A stretch of DNA of 64,000 nucleotides from Calothrix sp. PCC 7103. Lineage in GTDB: Bacteria > Cyanobacteriota > Cyanobacteriia > Cyanobacteriales > Nostocaceae. Location of the stretch: the NCBI RefSeq assembly GCF_000331305.1, contig NZ_KB217482.1:1-64000 (forward strand). Reading direction: 5' to 3'. This document shows, in pieces, positions 17,329-26,399 of this stretch (position 1 is the first letter of the stretch; each line of letters starts with the position of its first letter). The position numbers and the translations under genes were made by a program. Under the pieces are notes generated by a model. That model searched no databases and was not told where the DNA came from. It saw only the letters and a list, made by a program, of their open reading frames with translations.

Positions 17329-18114
17329 ATGCTAAACAAAGAAGTTTTATTTGCTGGAGTCATATTGGCTGTTTTTGGAGTTTGCGGAGTGTCATCACTT
17401 CCGGCTTCTGCTAAGTCAGATGCGACACAAGCAAGTAGCGCAGTACGCTCAATAAATAGTAGTGTGGCAGCAGGGCGTAATCAACAGCAAACACCTTATG
17501 TAATAGAACTATTACCTGGTCACGGTGTTAACTTATCCTTTATTCCAACCGGGGAAACAGTTACGAAAGTTTGGCTAGATAATCCATCTTTCGTGACTCT
17601 TGATGTAGACGGTTGTCTTCAGGGGTTAGGGCGAGAGTGTAAACAAGAAGGGGCGCAGGTTTTACACTTGCGACGAATTAAACAATTGAATATAAAAGGA
17701 TTGCCAAAAACTAATAGTAGCTTACTGACTGTAGTCACAAATGGGACTACTGGGCGCCGGGTTTATCTATTTCGAGTAGTTGCAGCAAACTCTGAGAAAG
17801 TTGGTAAGACTGCTCATACAGTAGAAGTTTTACCCGACAATGTTGCTCCTAATTCAGTGTCACCTTTAGTAGCTGATACACAAGTAGATATTAGCCAAGT
17901 ACGTTTAGGGTTAATGGTTGCTTTAAACCGACGTTTAATTACTAAAGATTCTGTTTTGTGGAATCGTATTATTAATTTTTTAAGAAAAGAGCGTTCAAGT
18001 GAATCAATTCCTCAAGCTGCCCAAAATAGTGGAATTTCTATGCAATTACTAACCAAGTTACAAGAGTTAGGCACAAGTGCAACTCCAAATGTGGAATCAT
18101 TAACAAATGAGTGA
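17329..18114 (+). CDS. VirB9/TraK-like periplasmic/outer-membrane protein
   Basis: This 261-residue protein has a signal peptide (MLNKEVLFAGVILAVFGVCG, cleavage after LPASA). The mature N-terminal part is a beta domain (YVIELLPGHGVNLSFIPTGE, TVTKVWLDNPSFVTLDVDGC, RVYLFRVVA) resembling the TraK/VirB9 N-terminal domain. The C-terminal 80 residues are helical and differ from standard VirB9. It follows the VirB10-like gene by nine bases, and VirB9 and VirB10 pair in the core complex. The family call is moderate. Confidence 0.6.
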   Translation: MLNKEVLFAGVILAVFGVCGVSSLPASAKSDATQASSAVRSINSSVAAGRNQQQTPYVIELLPGHGVNLSFIPTGETVTKVWLDNPSFVTLDVDGCLQGLGRECKQEGAQVLHLRRIKQLNIKGLPKTNSSLLTVVTNGTTGRRVYLFRVVAANSEKVGKTAHTVEVLPDNVAPNSVSPLVADTQVDISQVRLGLMVALNRRLITKDSVLWNRIINFLRKERSSESIPQAAQNSGISMQLLTKLQELGTSATPNVESLTNE

Positions 18115-18119
18115 AAATT

Positions 18120-19934
18120 ATGAAACCTACAAAAATATTGTTGCTATACGCAGCGTTAACGTTAGCGATATTTGTGATTTTAACCAATCAAGCTAAGTCA
18201 CAAAACACAGTTACTAGCAATATTCCTACTACTGCTTGGAATGGCGCCCAATTGCCAGACTGGTCAAATATTACTTTTAACAAAATGCCAGGAATTAGTG
18301 AAGGTGGGAGTTTTACGGCGCCGTCCAATGTAACTGACCAGCTTGGATATGACCCCTCGCGCAGTTGGAGTGCTGGTCAAACTCCAGATAAGTACATGAT
18401 GTTAGGGGATTTTCAAGATAGTTTTAAGTTGCAAAATTTTAACTTGAGCGAAATTTCTGAGATTACAGGCTTAGATTTAAGCAAAGTTAGTTTGGAAAAT
18501 TTTGGTATAATGAAACTTCAGAGCCTAGGTAGTTTGGTAAAAGCAGTTCCATCACTCCAGCAGTTTTCAATAAAAGATGTAAAAGCAGTTTCAGATTTAC
18601 TTAAATCTGAGTTATCACTACCTATTGATCCGCAAAAAACCATTGGTCAAGTACTAAACGAATCTCCGCATTTGAAAGATTTAGAGTTTAAGTCTTTACT
18701 GTTAGAAGAGTATAAAATTGATACAATTCCTGGTATAGAGCAAACACCTATCGCTGCCTTTAAAGATTGGCAGGCAGTAAAGATTGAAGATGTACCAAGT
18801 TTAAATCAAGTGCCGTTTAACCAGTTTCCTAGCCCTATTAATGCAGTCGGCGCCACGGTTGGTAATGTAGATATTGCTTTTGGCACTGACGAACAACAGC
18901 GTCCTCGAACTATTTCTGGCAGTGATAAAGAAGGTTTTGCAGTTCCTTGCACCAAAGATTGCGCTCATGTAGAGTTATCAGGCAATTCAGCAGTTTTAGG
19001 TAAAGCATGGGTAAGCGGTAAGTATCAACTTGTACAAGGAGGTAAAGGTATACTTGAATCTATTAATGGTGGCAAAGAACCTACAGGGCGCCATCCTTTT
19101 GGTAGTGCATTTAAGGTAGCTGTTTGGGATGTCTCAGAAGTCGATGGCATGATGAACGAAGCTTTATTTTTCCGAGCTTGTATGCGGAATAGCTTTATTG
19201 ATTTGGGGTGTACGCCATACTTTATTGGTCCAATACCATTTATGGCTTACAAAGAGAAAGAACTGATATTTTTAGGTTCAATAACTGGAGGAGGTGAAGA
19301 TTCTGCATCCACACCTACAGGATTAAAAAGTAGTGGATTTAAATTTAATAACACTGCTAATATGGCAGCAAACAAATTATCTAATTTATTACCAGCAATC
19401 AAAGGTGATTGTAATAACCTTCATACATCGGGCGTAAACATAGACGCAATGAGTGCAGCTTTATCAAATGTTGAGGGGGACTACAACTTTGTTGGTAACT
19501 ATGTATGTGACTCATTTGGGAATTGCGGACGGGAATTAGGAACTAAGCAATTTGTGTCTTACCGTCCAGAAGTACGTTCTTCAATTTCAGGTAAACCAGG
19601 AGGAAATGATTTTTTAGCACGTTTAGACAAAGGCGAGTCAGTCACAGGTGAGGAAATGACGCAGTATTTTCCTCCTAACGACCAAGATGCACTCTTTGAG
19701 AAAGACACAACAGCACTACTCAATATCGCAGCTTCTCAAATTGACCCAACAACAAGAAAACCCTTTACTGGACAACGATTAATCGAAAGAGCAGCAGAAA
19801 TGCACTATGGAGGCGCCGCAATTCCTGTAGATGCACAAATAACCGACGTTAATGGTAAATATACCGTCAAGGATTATGGAGAAACAGCGTCTACGTCTTA
19901 TCGAAATGTCATGCAAGCAATGAATTGTAATTAA
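18120..19934 (+). CDS. Secreted conjugation protein, probable cell-wall lytic (VirB1-like) C-terminal domain
   Basis: A GTG at 18111 overlaps the previous stop, and ATG 18120 gives a cleaner signal peptide (MKPTKILLLYAALTLAIFVI). The first 240 residues have repeated leucine-rich helical segments with no match I know. A middle region contains CTKDCAHVELSGNSAVLG, and the last 150 residues (IDAMSAALSNVEGDYNFVGN, CGRELGTKQFVSYRPEVRSS) look like a lysozyme/transglycosylase fold with the Glu of NVEGDY as possible catalytic acid. No other VirB1-like gene is in the operon, so it may open the peptidoglycan for the channel. This is an inference. Confidence 0.5.
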   Translation: MKPTKILLLYAALTLAIFVILTNQAKSQNTVTSNIPTTAWNGAQLPDWSNITFNKMPGISEGGSFTAPSNVTDQLGYDPSRSWSAGQTPDKYMMLGDFQDSFKLQNFNLSEISEITGLDLSKVSLENFGIMKLQSLGSLVKAVPSLQQFSIKDVKAVSDLLKSELSLPIDPQKTIGQVLNESPHLKDLEFKSLLLEEYKIDTIPGIEQTPIAAFKDWQAVKIEDVPSLNQVPFNQFPSPINAVGATVGNVDIAFGTDEQQRPRTISGSDKEGFAVPCTKDCAHVELSGNSAVLGKAWVSGKYQLVQGGKGILESINGGKEPTGRHPFGSAFKVAVWDVSEVDGMMNEALFFRACMRNSFIDLGCTPYFIGPIPFMAYKEKELIFLGSITGGGEDSASTPTGLKSSGFKFNNTANMAANKLSNLLPAIKGDCNNLHTSGVNIDAMSAALSNVEGDYNFVGNYVCDSFGNCGRELGTKQFVSYRPEVRSSISGKPGGNDFLARLDKGESVTGEEMTQYFPPNDQDALFEKDTTALLNIAASQIDPTTRKPFTGQRLIERAAEMHYGGAAIPVDAQITDVNGKYTVKDYGETASTSYRNVMQAMNCN

Positions 19935-19940
19935 GCAATT

Positions 19941-20489
19941 ATGAAGTCACTTGTTCGTAAATTTTTAGTTCTAAAATCTCCTTACCAACATACTATATTA
20001 GCGTTAGTATGTATTGGAATGTTTGTAATTCCTGCTATAATTAGTAGGTTGACTGGAACAAAGCATAATGAATTGTCTAATTGGAAACCTGCTTCATTCA
20101 TTGTACCTGCATCGCTAATTCAGAAAGCAGTTAGTCAAAATTCAAATGCTAACAACATTGATATAGATAAAATTAAGGCTTTGAAATTTAATCGAGGTAA
20201 TGGTGGATTATATCTTTTTGATTTCAACTCGCTACAATTATGCGGTGCTGGTGGCTGCTTATATGCAGTATATAGGGAGACAGGTGAGAAGTTATTAAGT
20301 CTACTTGTTAATCCGAACTTACCCAAAGGTGAAACACTGTTTAGGCTAGATGATGCAGTAGAGAACGGTTTACCATGTTTAATTATCACACAAACTGCAA
20401 CTACACCACAGACAGTTTTACGTAGTCAGTATTGTTATAAAGGGCAAGGTTTTATACGGGTTAATGAAGCTTTAACTCCAGTTAGGTAG
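19941..20489 (+). CDS. Single-span membrane protein of the secretion operon, unknown
   Basis: This 182-residue protein has one membrane helix (ILALVCIGMFVIPAIISRL, residues about 19-37) followed by an extracytoplasmic domain of about 140 residues with four cysteines (LQLCGAGGCLYAVY, LPCLIITQ, SQYCYKGQGF), which may form disulphides. I do not recognise the family. It begins six bases after the lytic-type gene and precedes the coupling ATPase gene, so it is probably a structural or accessory part of the same machine. Confidence 0.6.
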   Translation: MKSLVRKFLVLKSPYQHTILALVCIGMFVIPAIISRLTGTKHNELSNWKPASFIVPASLIQKAVSQNSNANNIDIDKIKALKFNRGNGGLYLFDFNSLQLCGAGGCLYAVYRETGEKLLSLLVNPNLPKGETLFRLDDAVENGLPCLIITQTATTPQTVLRSQYCYKGQGFIRVNEALTPVR

Positions 20490-20497
20490 TTAAAAAA

Positions 20498-20530
20498 TTA
20501 CCACAGAGATACAGAGTTCACAGAGAAAGG
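20498..20530. repeat. Short intergenic repeat (ACCACAGAGATACAGAGTTC type)
   Basis: This is a second copy of the short purine-rich repeat seen at 14646-14680. Its end provides AAGGG, the ribosome binding site of the coupling-protein gene. Confidence 0.75.
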
Positions 20531-20538
20531 GATTTAAA

Positions 20539-22356
20539 TTGGTGCCTCAGTATATTAAAACTACCCAAATATCCCAGCCCTTAGTCCGCACAGGCGAGCA
20601 GCTTGGCGCCTTACTCAAATCTCAAACAGGGCTAATACTATTAAGCTGCTTGATAATTACTGGCGCCTTTTCATGGATGAGTGGCAACCGAAAAAAAGGC
20701 AAGATTGCGACGAGTTATTGGGGTGGAGGAAAAGAGAAAACAGCAGCGCAGAAGAAAGCTAAAAAGCAGATGCAAAAGACAACTCGTAATAACGTAGCGT
20801 TGTATGTTGGTACACCTCAAGAAATACATTCCAAATTGCAATCTGAGTGGTATAAGCAAGGATTAATTAGGAACACCTCTCGACAAGGTTTTATGGCAGG
20901 TTCTACACTTTATGTACCTGATGCTCAACGAGGAATAGCAGCTATTGGCGCCGCTGGTTCGGGTAAAACCTTTAGTGTTATTGACCCTTTGATAAGGAGC
21001 GCTTTTGACCAAGGTTTTCCAGCGTGTTTGTATGACTTTAAGTATCCTGCACAGACTAAACGCGCGGTAGCTTATGCGATGAAGCGGGGTTATACGGTGC
21101 GCGTCTTTGCACCAGGTTTTCCAGAGTCAGAAATTTGTAATCCTCTGGACTTAATTAAAGATGAAGAGGATGCTATCAGTGCAGCACAATTAGCGCAGGT
21201 GGTGTCAAAGAACTTTAATAAAGGTGGAAATGAAGCTGGAGGAGATAAATTTTTTGAAGAAGCTGGTGATTCTTTGGTTGAAGGTATTCTACTGGTGACA
21301 AAAGCTATTGCTTCTCTAACAGGTGATGTCAAATACTGCGACTTGATGACAGCCCAAGCAATTTTGAGTTTACCTTCATTACCTACACGTTTAGAAGCTG
21401 CATCAAAATCAAAGCTGAAAGTCTGGACAACTCGTCCTTTATCACAGTTAATTAGTGTCAAGGATTCGGAAAAGACTACTGCTTCCATTATTGGTACTGC
21501 CCAGCGAATGTTTCAGCGCTTCTTAAAACGTGATTTTGTCGGCGCCTTCTGCGGTAGAACAACACTTCCCTTAGATTTAGATGGTAAGCAGTTAGTAATA
21601 TTTGGCTTAGACCGCAACAACCGCGATATTGTGGGACCACTGTTAGCAGCAATATTACATATGATTGTCTCGCGTAACGTTTCCCGTACTAAACCTCGCA
21701 AGGATCCATTAGTAGTAGCTTTAGATGAATTACCGACTTTGTACTTGCCAGCTTTAGTAAACTGGTTAAACGAAAACCGCGAAGATGGATTTTGCGGAAT
21801 ACTTGGGTATCAAAATATATCTCAGCTAGAAAAAGCTTACGGTAAAGAGTTAGCTAGGGCAATTTTAGGGGGAACAGCAAGCAAGTTTATTTTTAACCCA
21901 CAAGACCCAGAAAGCGCCAAGTTGTTTTCTGACTATTTAGGAGAAATGGAAGTTAACTTTAAATCCAAATCTCGTAGCACAGGTAAAGGTGGCGTATCAA
22001 ATAGTCTCAACGAACAAAATCAAAAGCGACATTTATTTGAACCAGCCGAATTTGCCAAATTAGGTACAGGTCGCGCGGTCATTATCAACCCAGCATATAC
22101 GCGAGGTAATGAAGCATATGTACCATTATTACAACCTGTGAAAGTTCCAAAAGCTGATATTGAGGAAATGAACTGGGCAGAGAGTAAATGGGAATTTATA
22201 CGAGAAAAATTAATTGCCCAAAATAGCGGTGGCACTATAACCGATGTGGAGCGTTCTCGCCAATTTAGCGAAAGACTAGCGCTAGTAGAAGAACTATTCC
22301 CAATTCCTACTCAACCTGTACAGACAACAGCCGAAGATTTAGCAGGAGTATTTTAG
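20539..22356 (+). CDS. virD4: VirD4/TraG-like coupling ATPase
   Basis: This 605-residue protein has an N-terminal membrane segment (GLILLSCLIITGAFSWM), Walker A GAAGSGKT near residue 137 and Walker B PLVVALDELPTL near 391, in a TraG/TraD-type nucleotide-binding domain (EKAYGKELARAILGGTASKF, NPQDPESAKLFSDYLGE). It delivers the relaxase-DNA complex to the secretion channel. The start is TTG 20539, seven bases after AAGGG; the GTG at 20542 is an alternative. It follows the secretion genes in one operon, and the relaxase it would serve is probably that at 33585-35360. Confidence 0.9.
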   Translation: MVPQYIKTTQISQPLVRTGEQLGALLKSQTGLILLSCLIITGAFSWMSGNRKKGKIATSYWGGGKEKTAAQKKAKKQMQKTTRNNVALYVGTPQEIHSKLQSEWYKQGLIRNTSRQGFMAGSTLYVPDAQRGIAAIGAAGSGKTFSVIDPLIRSAFDQGFPACLYDFKYPAQTKRAVAYAMKRGYTVRVFAPGFPESEICNPLDLIKDEEDAISAAQLAQVVSKNFNKGGNEAGGDKFFEEAGDSLVEGILLVTKAIASLTGDVKYCDLMTAQAILSLPSLPTRLEAASKSKLKVWTTRPLSQLISVKDSEKTTASIIGTAQRMFQRFLKRDFVGAFCGRTTLPLDLDGKQLVIFGLDRNNRDIVGPLLAAILHMIVSRNVSRTKPRKDPLVVALDELPTLYLPALVNWLNENREDGFCGILGYQNISQLEKAYGKELARAILGGTASKFIFNPQDPESAKLFSDYLGEMEVNFKSKSRSTGKGGVSNSLNEQNQKRHLFEPAEFAKLGTGRAVIINPAYTRGNEAYVPLLQPVKVPKADIEEMNWAESKWEFIREKLIAQNSGGTITDVERSRQFSERLALVEELFPIPTQPVQTTAEDLAGVF

Positions 22357-22358
22357 TA

Positions 22359-22661
22359 ATGTCCAACACCACACAATCAATAAGTTCTGAAAGCATGGAA
22401 ATATTGGAGCAATATCCACAATGGCGCCAGATAGTAACTGATGCTTTAGATAAACCGAGAAAACGCGACCGTAATGAATTAGGGTATGCGTTAGAAATAT
22501 TTGACCAAGTAGGATTATTAATTGGTGTCTTATTTGGAGAAACAGTATATTTTGGTAAGCGCTCATATAACAGAAAAAGTGAGTTTATTGCTTGGTTAAT
22601 TGATGGTGAATTAGTCGTATTCGCAATTGGGAAAGAAATAATCATCAATCGTATATTTTAA
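22359..22661 (+). CDS. Conserved-type small protein, unknown, 100 aa
   Basis: It starts two bases after the coupling-protein gene. The sequence is soluble and mixed alpha/beta (YPQWRQIVTDALDKPRKRDR, LGYALEIFDQVGLLIGVLFG) with no recognised motif. The tight spacing argues that it is a real gene in the operon. It may act with the coupling protein, but that rests on position only. Confidence 0.6.
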   Translation: MSNTTQSISSESMEILEQYPQWRQIVTDALDKPRKRDRNELGYALEIFDQVGLLIGVLFGETVYFGKRSYNRKSEFIAWLIDGELVVFAIGKEIIINRIF

Positions 22662-22682
22662 GTTATGTAGGGAGCGATTTAA

Positions 22683-23981
22683 ATGTCGATAAGTGGTGTT
22701 ACTCCTGGTGATGCATCAAGCTTCACAGAAAAGTATTTGCAAGTAGTAGACGCTTGGCTAAGATTCTTCTTGGAGAAAAAGTTGGATAAAGACTTAGACA
22801 AAAATCAAGAATTGTTAGAAGATAATTTTCAAAAGCTTAATCAAAATACTGAATCACAGGATATAGAAATTAGAGTCAATAACAAGCTTGTTTATGGAAA
22901 ATATGAAAATCAACTAGTTGTTTGTTTGACACCAGATATAATTGAACAGCTAGAACAGTTACAAAATACGCCCATTGGTGAGAGGATAGATAATTTTAAA
23001 GACTTAGTATTAAAAATAGATGGACAAATCCTGTTACAATCTAATAATGAAGGGGAAATATTAGTAAACTCGTTTCAAGAAGAATTAATTTCTCAACCAG
23101 AGCAACCTAAATCTTGCTTTGATACTGTCACATCTTCATTAAATGAACTACCCGAAGGCGATTTAAAAACATATTTATCAGCACAAATAGCCGAAATACG
23201 CGAACAGCATCAGCAACAATTACAACTTCAACAGCAGCAATTTGAGACAATAATAAAACAGCGAGTACAGGAGTCAAACAATCCTAACTGGTGGCAAGAA
23301 GTCAAAAATAATATAAGTCACGTCTGGGATGAGTTTCGAGAAAGATTGCAGCTACACTCAGCCGCATCAACACTCAAAAAAGTATTCTCACAAAATACTA
23401 TTCCTGGTTCAAACGTCTATTATGCTGCTGAATATACTATTAACAAGCAAGGTTCATCCTACCAATTAAATAACATTGAAGGTCAACCAATATTAAAATT
23501 TCATGATACACCTTTGGGTATCAGGCTTGCAAAAGAGAATCAATTATTGGATGCTGATCAAAAACAAGAGTTAATTGCATTATGCACGCAAGTAAATTCT
23601 GGAAAAAGTATAACAGGCGCCTTAAGCCCAGTTGGTCAACAAGAAAGCGAACAATTTTCAAGGATTGAAAAAATCACCAAAGCCTTAAGTGACTACGCCA
23701 AAAGACAAGGAAACACAGTCAGCGTAGACGGACAATTTTCTTACAAATGGAAAGCTTCACCCGATGGTCGAGTATTAATAACCGCCAAAGATGGACGCGG
23801 CGCCCTCTTAGCATTCGGCAACGGTTTACAAAAATCTCGCATGAGCGAACGCGACCTTGCTTACTTTGAACAAATACTACCCCGTTTAGCAGAAACAAGC
23901 TTTACTCAACTACCTCAACTACCTCAACATCAAACTTCAAACAGTAAATCAGATAAACAACTACATCTAAGTTTAGGCTAA
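22683..23981 (+). CDS. Coiled-coil protein of the secretion operon, unknown
   Basis: In this 432-residue protein a Gln-rich coiled coil lies around residues 165-200 (IREQHQQQLQLQQQQFETII). The C-terminal half is probably beta-rich (VYYAAEYTINKQGSSYQLNN, FSYKWKASPDGRVLITAKDG). A middle segment (YTIN...LKFHDTPLGI) weakly resembles part of the 41747-43093 protein (YTITRNEATGDLSID, FLRHDTGKI), so the two may be distant relatives. I do not recognise a family. AGGGAG lies seven bases before the ATG. Confidence 0.6.
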   Translation: MSISGVTPGDASSFTEKYLQVVDAWLRFFLEKKLDKDLDKNQELLEDNFQKLNQNTESQDIEIRVNNKLVYGKYENQLVVCLTPDIIEQLEQLQNTPIGERIDNFKDLVLKIDGQILLQSNNEGEILVNSFQEELISQPEQPKSCFDTVTSSLNELPEGDLKTYLSAQIAEIREQHQQQLQLQQQQFETIIKQRVQESNNPNWWQEVKNNISHVWDEFRERLQLHSAASTLKKVFSQNTIPGSNVYYAAEYTINKQGSSYQLNNIEGQPILKFHDTPLGIRLAKENQLLDADQKQELIALCTQVNSGKSITGALSPVGQQESEQFSRIEKITKALSDYAKRQGNTVSVDGQFSYKWKASPDGRVLITAKDGRGALLAFGNGLQKSRMSERDLAYFEQILPRLAETSFTQLPQLPQHQTSNSKSDKQLHLSLG

Positions 23982-24045
23982 ACCAATAGAATTCTTCCTC
24001 TGTGTGTCCTTAACTTCAACGTAAACACCTAACCGAGTTAAAACT

Positions 24046-25656
24046 ATGGAAAGTATATCAGAACTCAAAAAATCAATAATAACTGGTGAATCAATGATTG
24101 CACTTGTGGCGCCAGTAAGCGAACGAAATAATATATTTCAAGAGTTGTATATAGTAGCAAAAAATGATTTAAAATTACCAATATATCTATGGAACTTAGG
24201 CAAAACTCGATATTTTTTAGAGATAGAAGTAAGTCAAAATTATAATTATGAACCTTGTATAGTTAATACTAAGCATTTGGATATACCGATTGATGAAGAT
24301 GCTACACCTGGAGAGATGGCAATAGCTGCTTTAAAATATTTTCAAGATACTCTTTTCCAAGGAATATTTCTTTTTGAAAACATATTAGAATGTATATCGC
24401 TGGACGAAGGATTAATAATTAAGCAATTATTAATTAATATACATTCAACATTTATTAATCAGCGAATCAATAAACATTTACTATTGTTAGTAGAGAATGA
24501 ATCAGACTTATCAGCATCTATCATTAATTTAATAACTACCTTAGAATTAAAGCTGCCAACATATTTTGAAGCTGAGTACATCATTCTAACTTATCTAACT
24601 GCCTTTAGCGACCAAAAAATCAGCAAAAATACACTTGAACAGCTTACAAATGCGGCATTAGGTTTACATATTGAAGATATTAGAACAGGACTTAGACAAT
24701 CATTACAAGAACCATCAATGCTTGTCTCCTTAATGCTTCAACATAAAATCAATCGCTTCAAATCATTAAATGTTAACTTTGTTCCCAAACCGGATATACA
24801 TAACTTTGGTGGGCTAGAAAACTTGAGAAGATATGTCCAAGCTGTTAAACGCTACTTCCAACCCGAAGCACGCAATGCTAATATTCCCATGCCCAAAGGT
24901 TGTTTACTCGTAGGGCCACCAGGTACAGGTAAAACTCTTGCAGCAAATGTCTCAGCACAAGAACTAGGGTTTCCCCTTGTTAGCGTTGATACAGGTACAG
25001 TGATGGCAGGAGGCGCCACTTACCTAAAACAACTAATCAACCGAGTGGAAGCTTGCGCCCCAGTAGTATTGTACTTTGACGAATTCGATAAACTATTTGG
25101 CGCCAATTCTACAACTGGAGAAGATATTAGCAGCAGGCACATATTAGGAACACTACTAACTTGGTTGCAAGATAAACGCAGTCCAGTATTCGTTATTGCC
25201 ACACTTAATAGACTAGATGCTTTACCTCCCGAACTAACCAGAGCAGGAAGATTCGACGAAATATTTTATGTCGGCTTCCCCAATGCCTTTGAACGCAAGC
25301 AAATTATTACCCTCCATGCTGCCAGATTCGACAAACGATATCAAGATGGCGCCGATGCCCTTACCCTTCCAGAGTGGAGAATTCTACTTAATAAAACTGT
25401 AAATTACACTGGGGCAGAACTAGCAAAAATAGTTGAACAAGCTGCTAAAACACTGTGGCGCACAGGTAAACCCATGATTATAGACTTACCTGATTTGATA
25501 AGAGAAAGAGATTTAATAGTCCCACTATATATAAGAGATACAGACCGTATCTTAGCAATTGAAAACCGCGCGCGGGGATTATGTAAGCCAGCAAGTGACG
25601 AGGATAGCAGCGATTACGCGCCGCCAATTAACAGTTTTTGGGGTTTAGTTAAATAA
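24046..25656 (+). CDS. AAA ATPase, Ycf46-like
   Basis: It has 536 residues. The N-terminal 240 residues resemble the degenerate N-domain of Ycf46-type proteins (SMIALVAPVSERNNIFQELY, LPIYLWNLGKTRYF), and the C-terminal AAA domain has Walker A GPPGTGKT near 290, Walker B VVLYFDEFDKLF near 342 and the second region LPPELTRAGRFDEIFYVGFP. Such proteins remodel protein complexes. It ends the long secretion operon, where an AAA unfoldase is not a standard T4SS part. It could unfold transferred proteins or regulate assembly. The family is well supported and the role is unknown. Confidence 0.75.
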   Translation: MESISELKKSIITGESMIALVAPVSERNNIFQELYIVAKNDLKLPIYLWNLGKTRYFLEIEVSQNYNYEPCIVNTKHLDIPIDEDATPGEMAIAALKYFQDTLFQGIFLFENILECISLDEGLIIKQLLINIHSTFINQRINKHLLLLVENESDLSASIINLITTLELKLPTYFEAEYIILTYLTAFSDQKISKNTLEQLTNAALGLHIEDIRTGLRQSLQEPSMLVSLMLQHKINRFKSLNVNFVPKPDIHNFGGLENLRRYVQAVKRYFQPEARNANIPMPKGCLLVGPPGTGKTLAANVSAQELGFPLVSVDTGTVMAGGATYLKQLINRVEACAPVVLYFDEFDKLFGANSTTGEDISSRHILGTLLTWLQDKRSPVFVIATLNRLDALPPELTRAGRFDEIFYVGFPNAFERKQIITLHAARFDKRYQDGADALTLPEWRILLNKTVNYTGAELAKIVEQAAKTLWRTGKPMIIDLPDLIRERDLIVPLYIRDTDRILAIENRARGLCKPASDEDSSDYAPPINSFWGLVK

Positions 25657-26285
25657 GAACAGATGCACTATTTTTGTATAGGCAGAAGAATTTTTGGGTA
25701 TAAGGGCGCAAAGTAGCGATAAAAATTAATAAATTCTGTAAAAGCCATTTACAATACATGCAATCAATGGAAGATTATTAACAAGGCAAAAATTAATCGC
25801 AAAAAAATTCAGCTAAAACGCTTTTCTCACATTCTAGAGTGGCGCCTTAGCTGATATGATTTTTTACTAGAGCTTTTCTGCTCTTCGCGATTCTTTTTTC
25901 TGTAGTCTGTAAATTAATGTAAACAAACACTGTAAATGGAGGAAGCTAGTAAATTCCTTTTATCTGCCTAAACACTTTTTAGCTTGGCGGCAACAAAGAA
26001 CGGTAGACAAATAAGGGAGTTTTACCAACCCGACAACCCAAAACCAATTTTCATTGATTTTATATTACCAGGAGTTATGGCACATGTGTAACGTTCTACG
26101 GGTTTTTGCGTCCAAATTTACATGAAATTTAATAAGTTTTTCATGTAAATGACTATTGCTTTAATAAGCTACAGCTATCATTCATTTGTAAAATAGCTTC
26201 TGTCAGCACAAACTAGGACATTGATGCCAGATTCTTCAGGTATTTGCCCAAAAATCAGCAAAAATCTCAATTAAGGACTTTCTTA
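25657..26285. other. Non-coding spacer after the secretion operon
   Basis: This 629-bp stretch has no convincing gene. It contains one strong 12-bp inverted repeat (26116-26150), an isolated ATG-started four-codon frame after CCAGGAGTT (about 26075), and a single GGCGCC. The part after 26150 probably holds the promoter of the downstream DUF3987 operon. Confidence 0.5.
26116..26150. promoter_or_regulatory. Perfect 12-bp inverted repeat, 11-base loop
   Basis: ATTTACATGAAA (26116-26127) and TTTCATGTAAAT (26139-26150) are exact complements. It lacks a following T run, so it is more likely a protein-binding site or RNA structure than an intrinsic terminator. It lies 136 bases before the leader ORF of the DUF3987 gene. 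Confidence 0.6.
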
Positions 26286-26399
26286 ATGACTTTTTCAGGA
26301 TTAAAAGCCAATAGGCGAAAACTTTCGAGCATTTGTACTGTAATTACAGCTTCTAACAACGTAAAAATTTTGGTTATCGCAGGAGGTGCAGCATGGTAG
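26286..26399 (+). CDS. Possible 37-aa leader peptide overlapping the DUF3987 gene
   Basis: AAGGA lies eight bases before ATG 26286. The frame reads MTFSGLKANRRKLSSICTVI, then TASNNVKILVIAGGAAW, and its TAG overlaps the first codons of the next gene (ATGGTAG). The AGGAGG of the next gene lies inside it. A short upstream frame ending exactly on the next start is typical of translational coupling. It could also be chance. Confidence 0.4.
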   Translation: MTFSGLKANRRKLSSICTVITASNNVKILVIAGGAAW

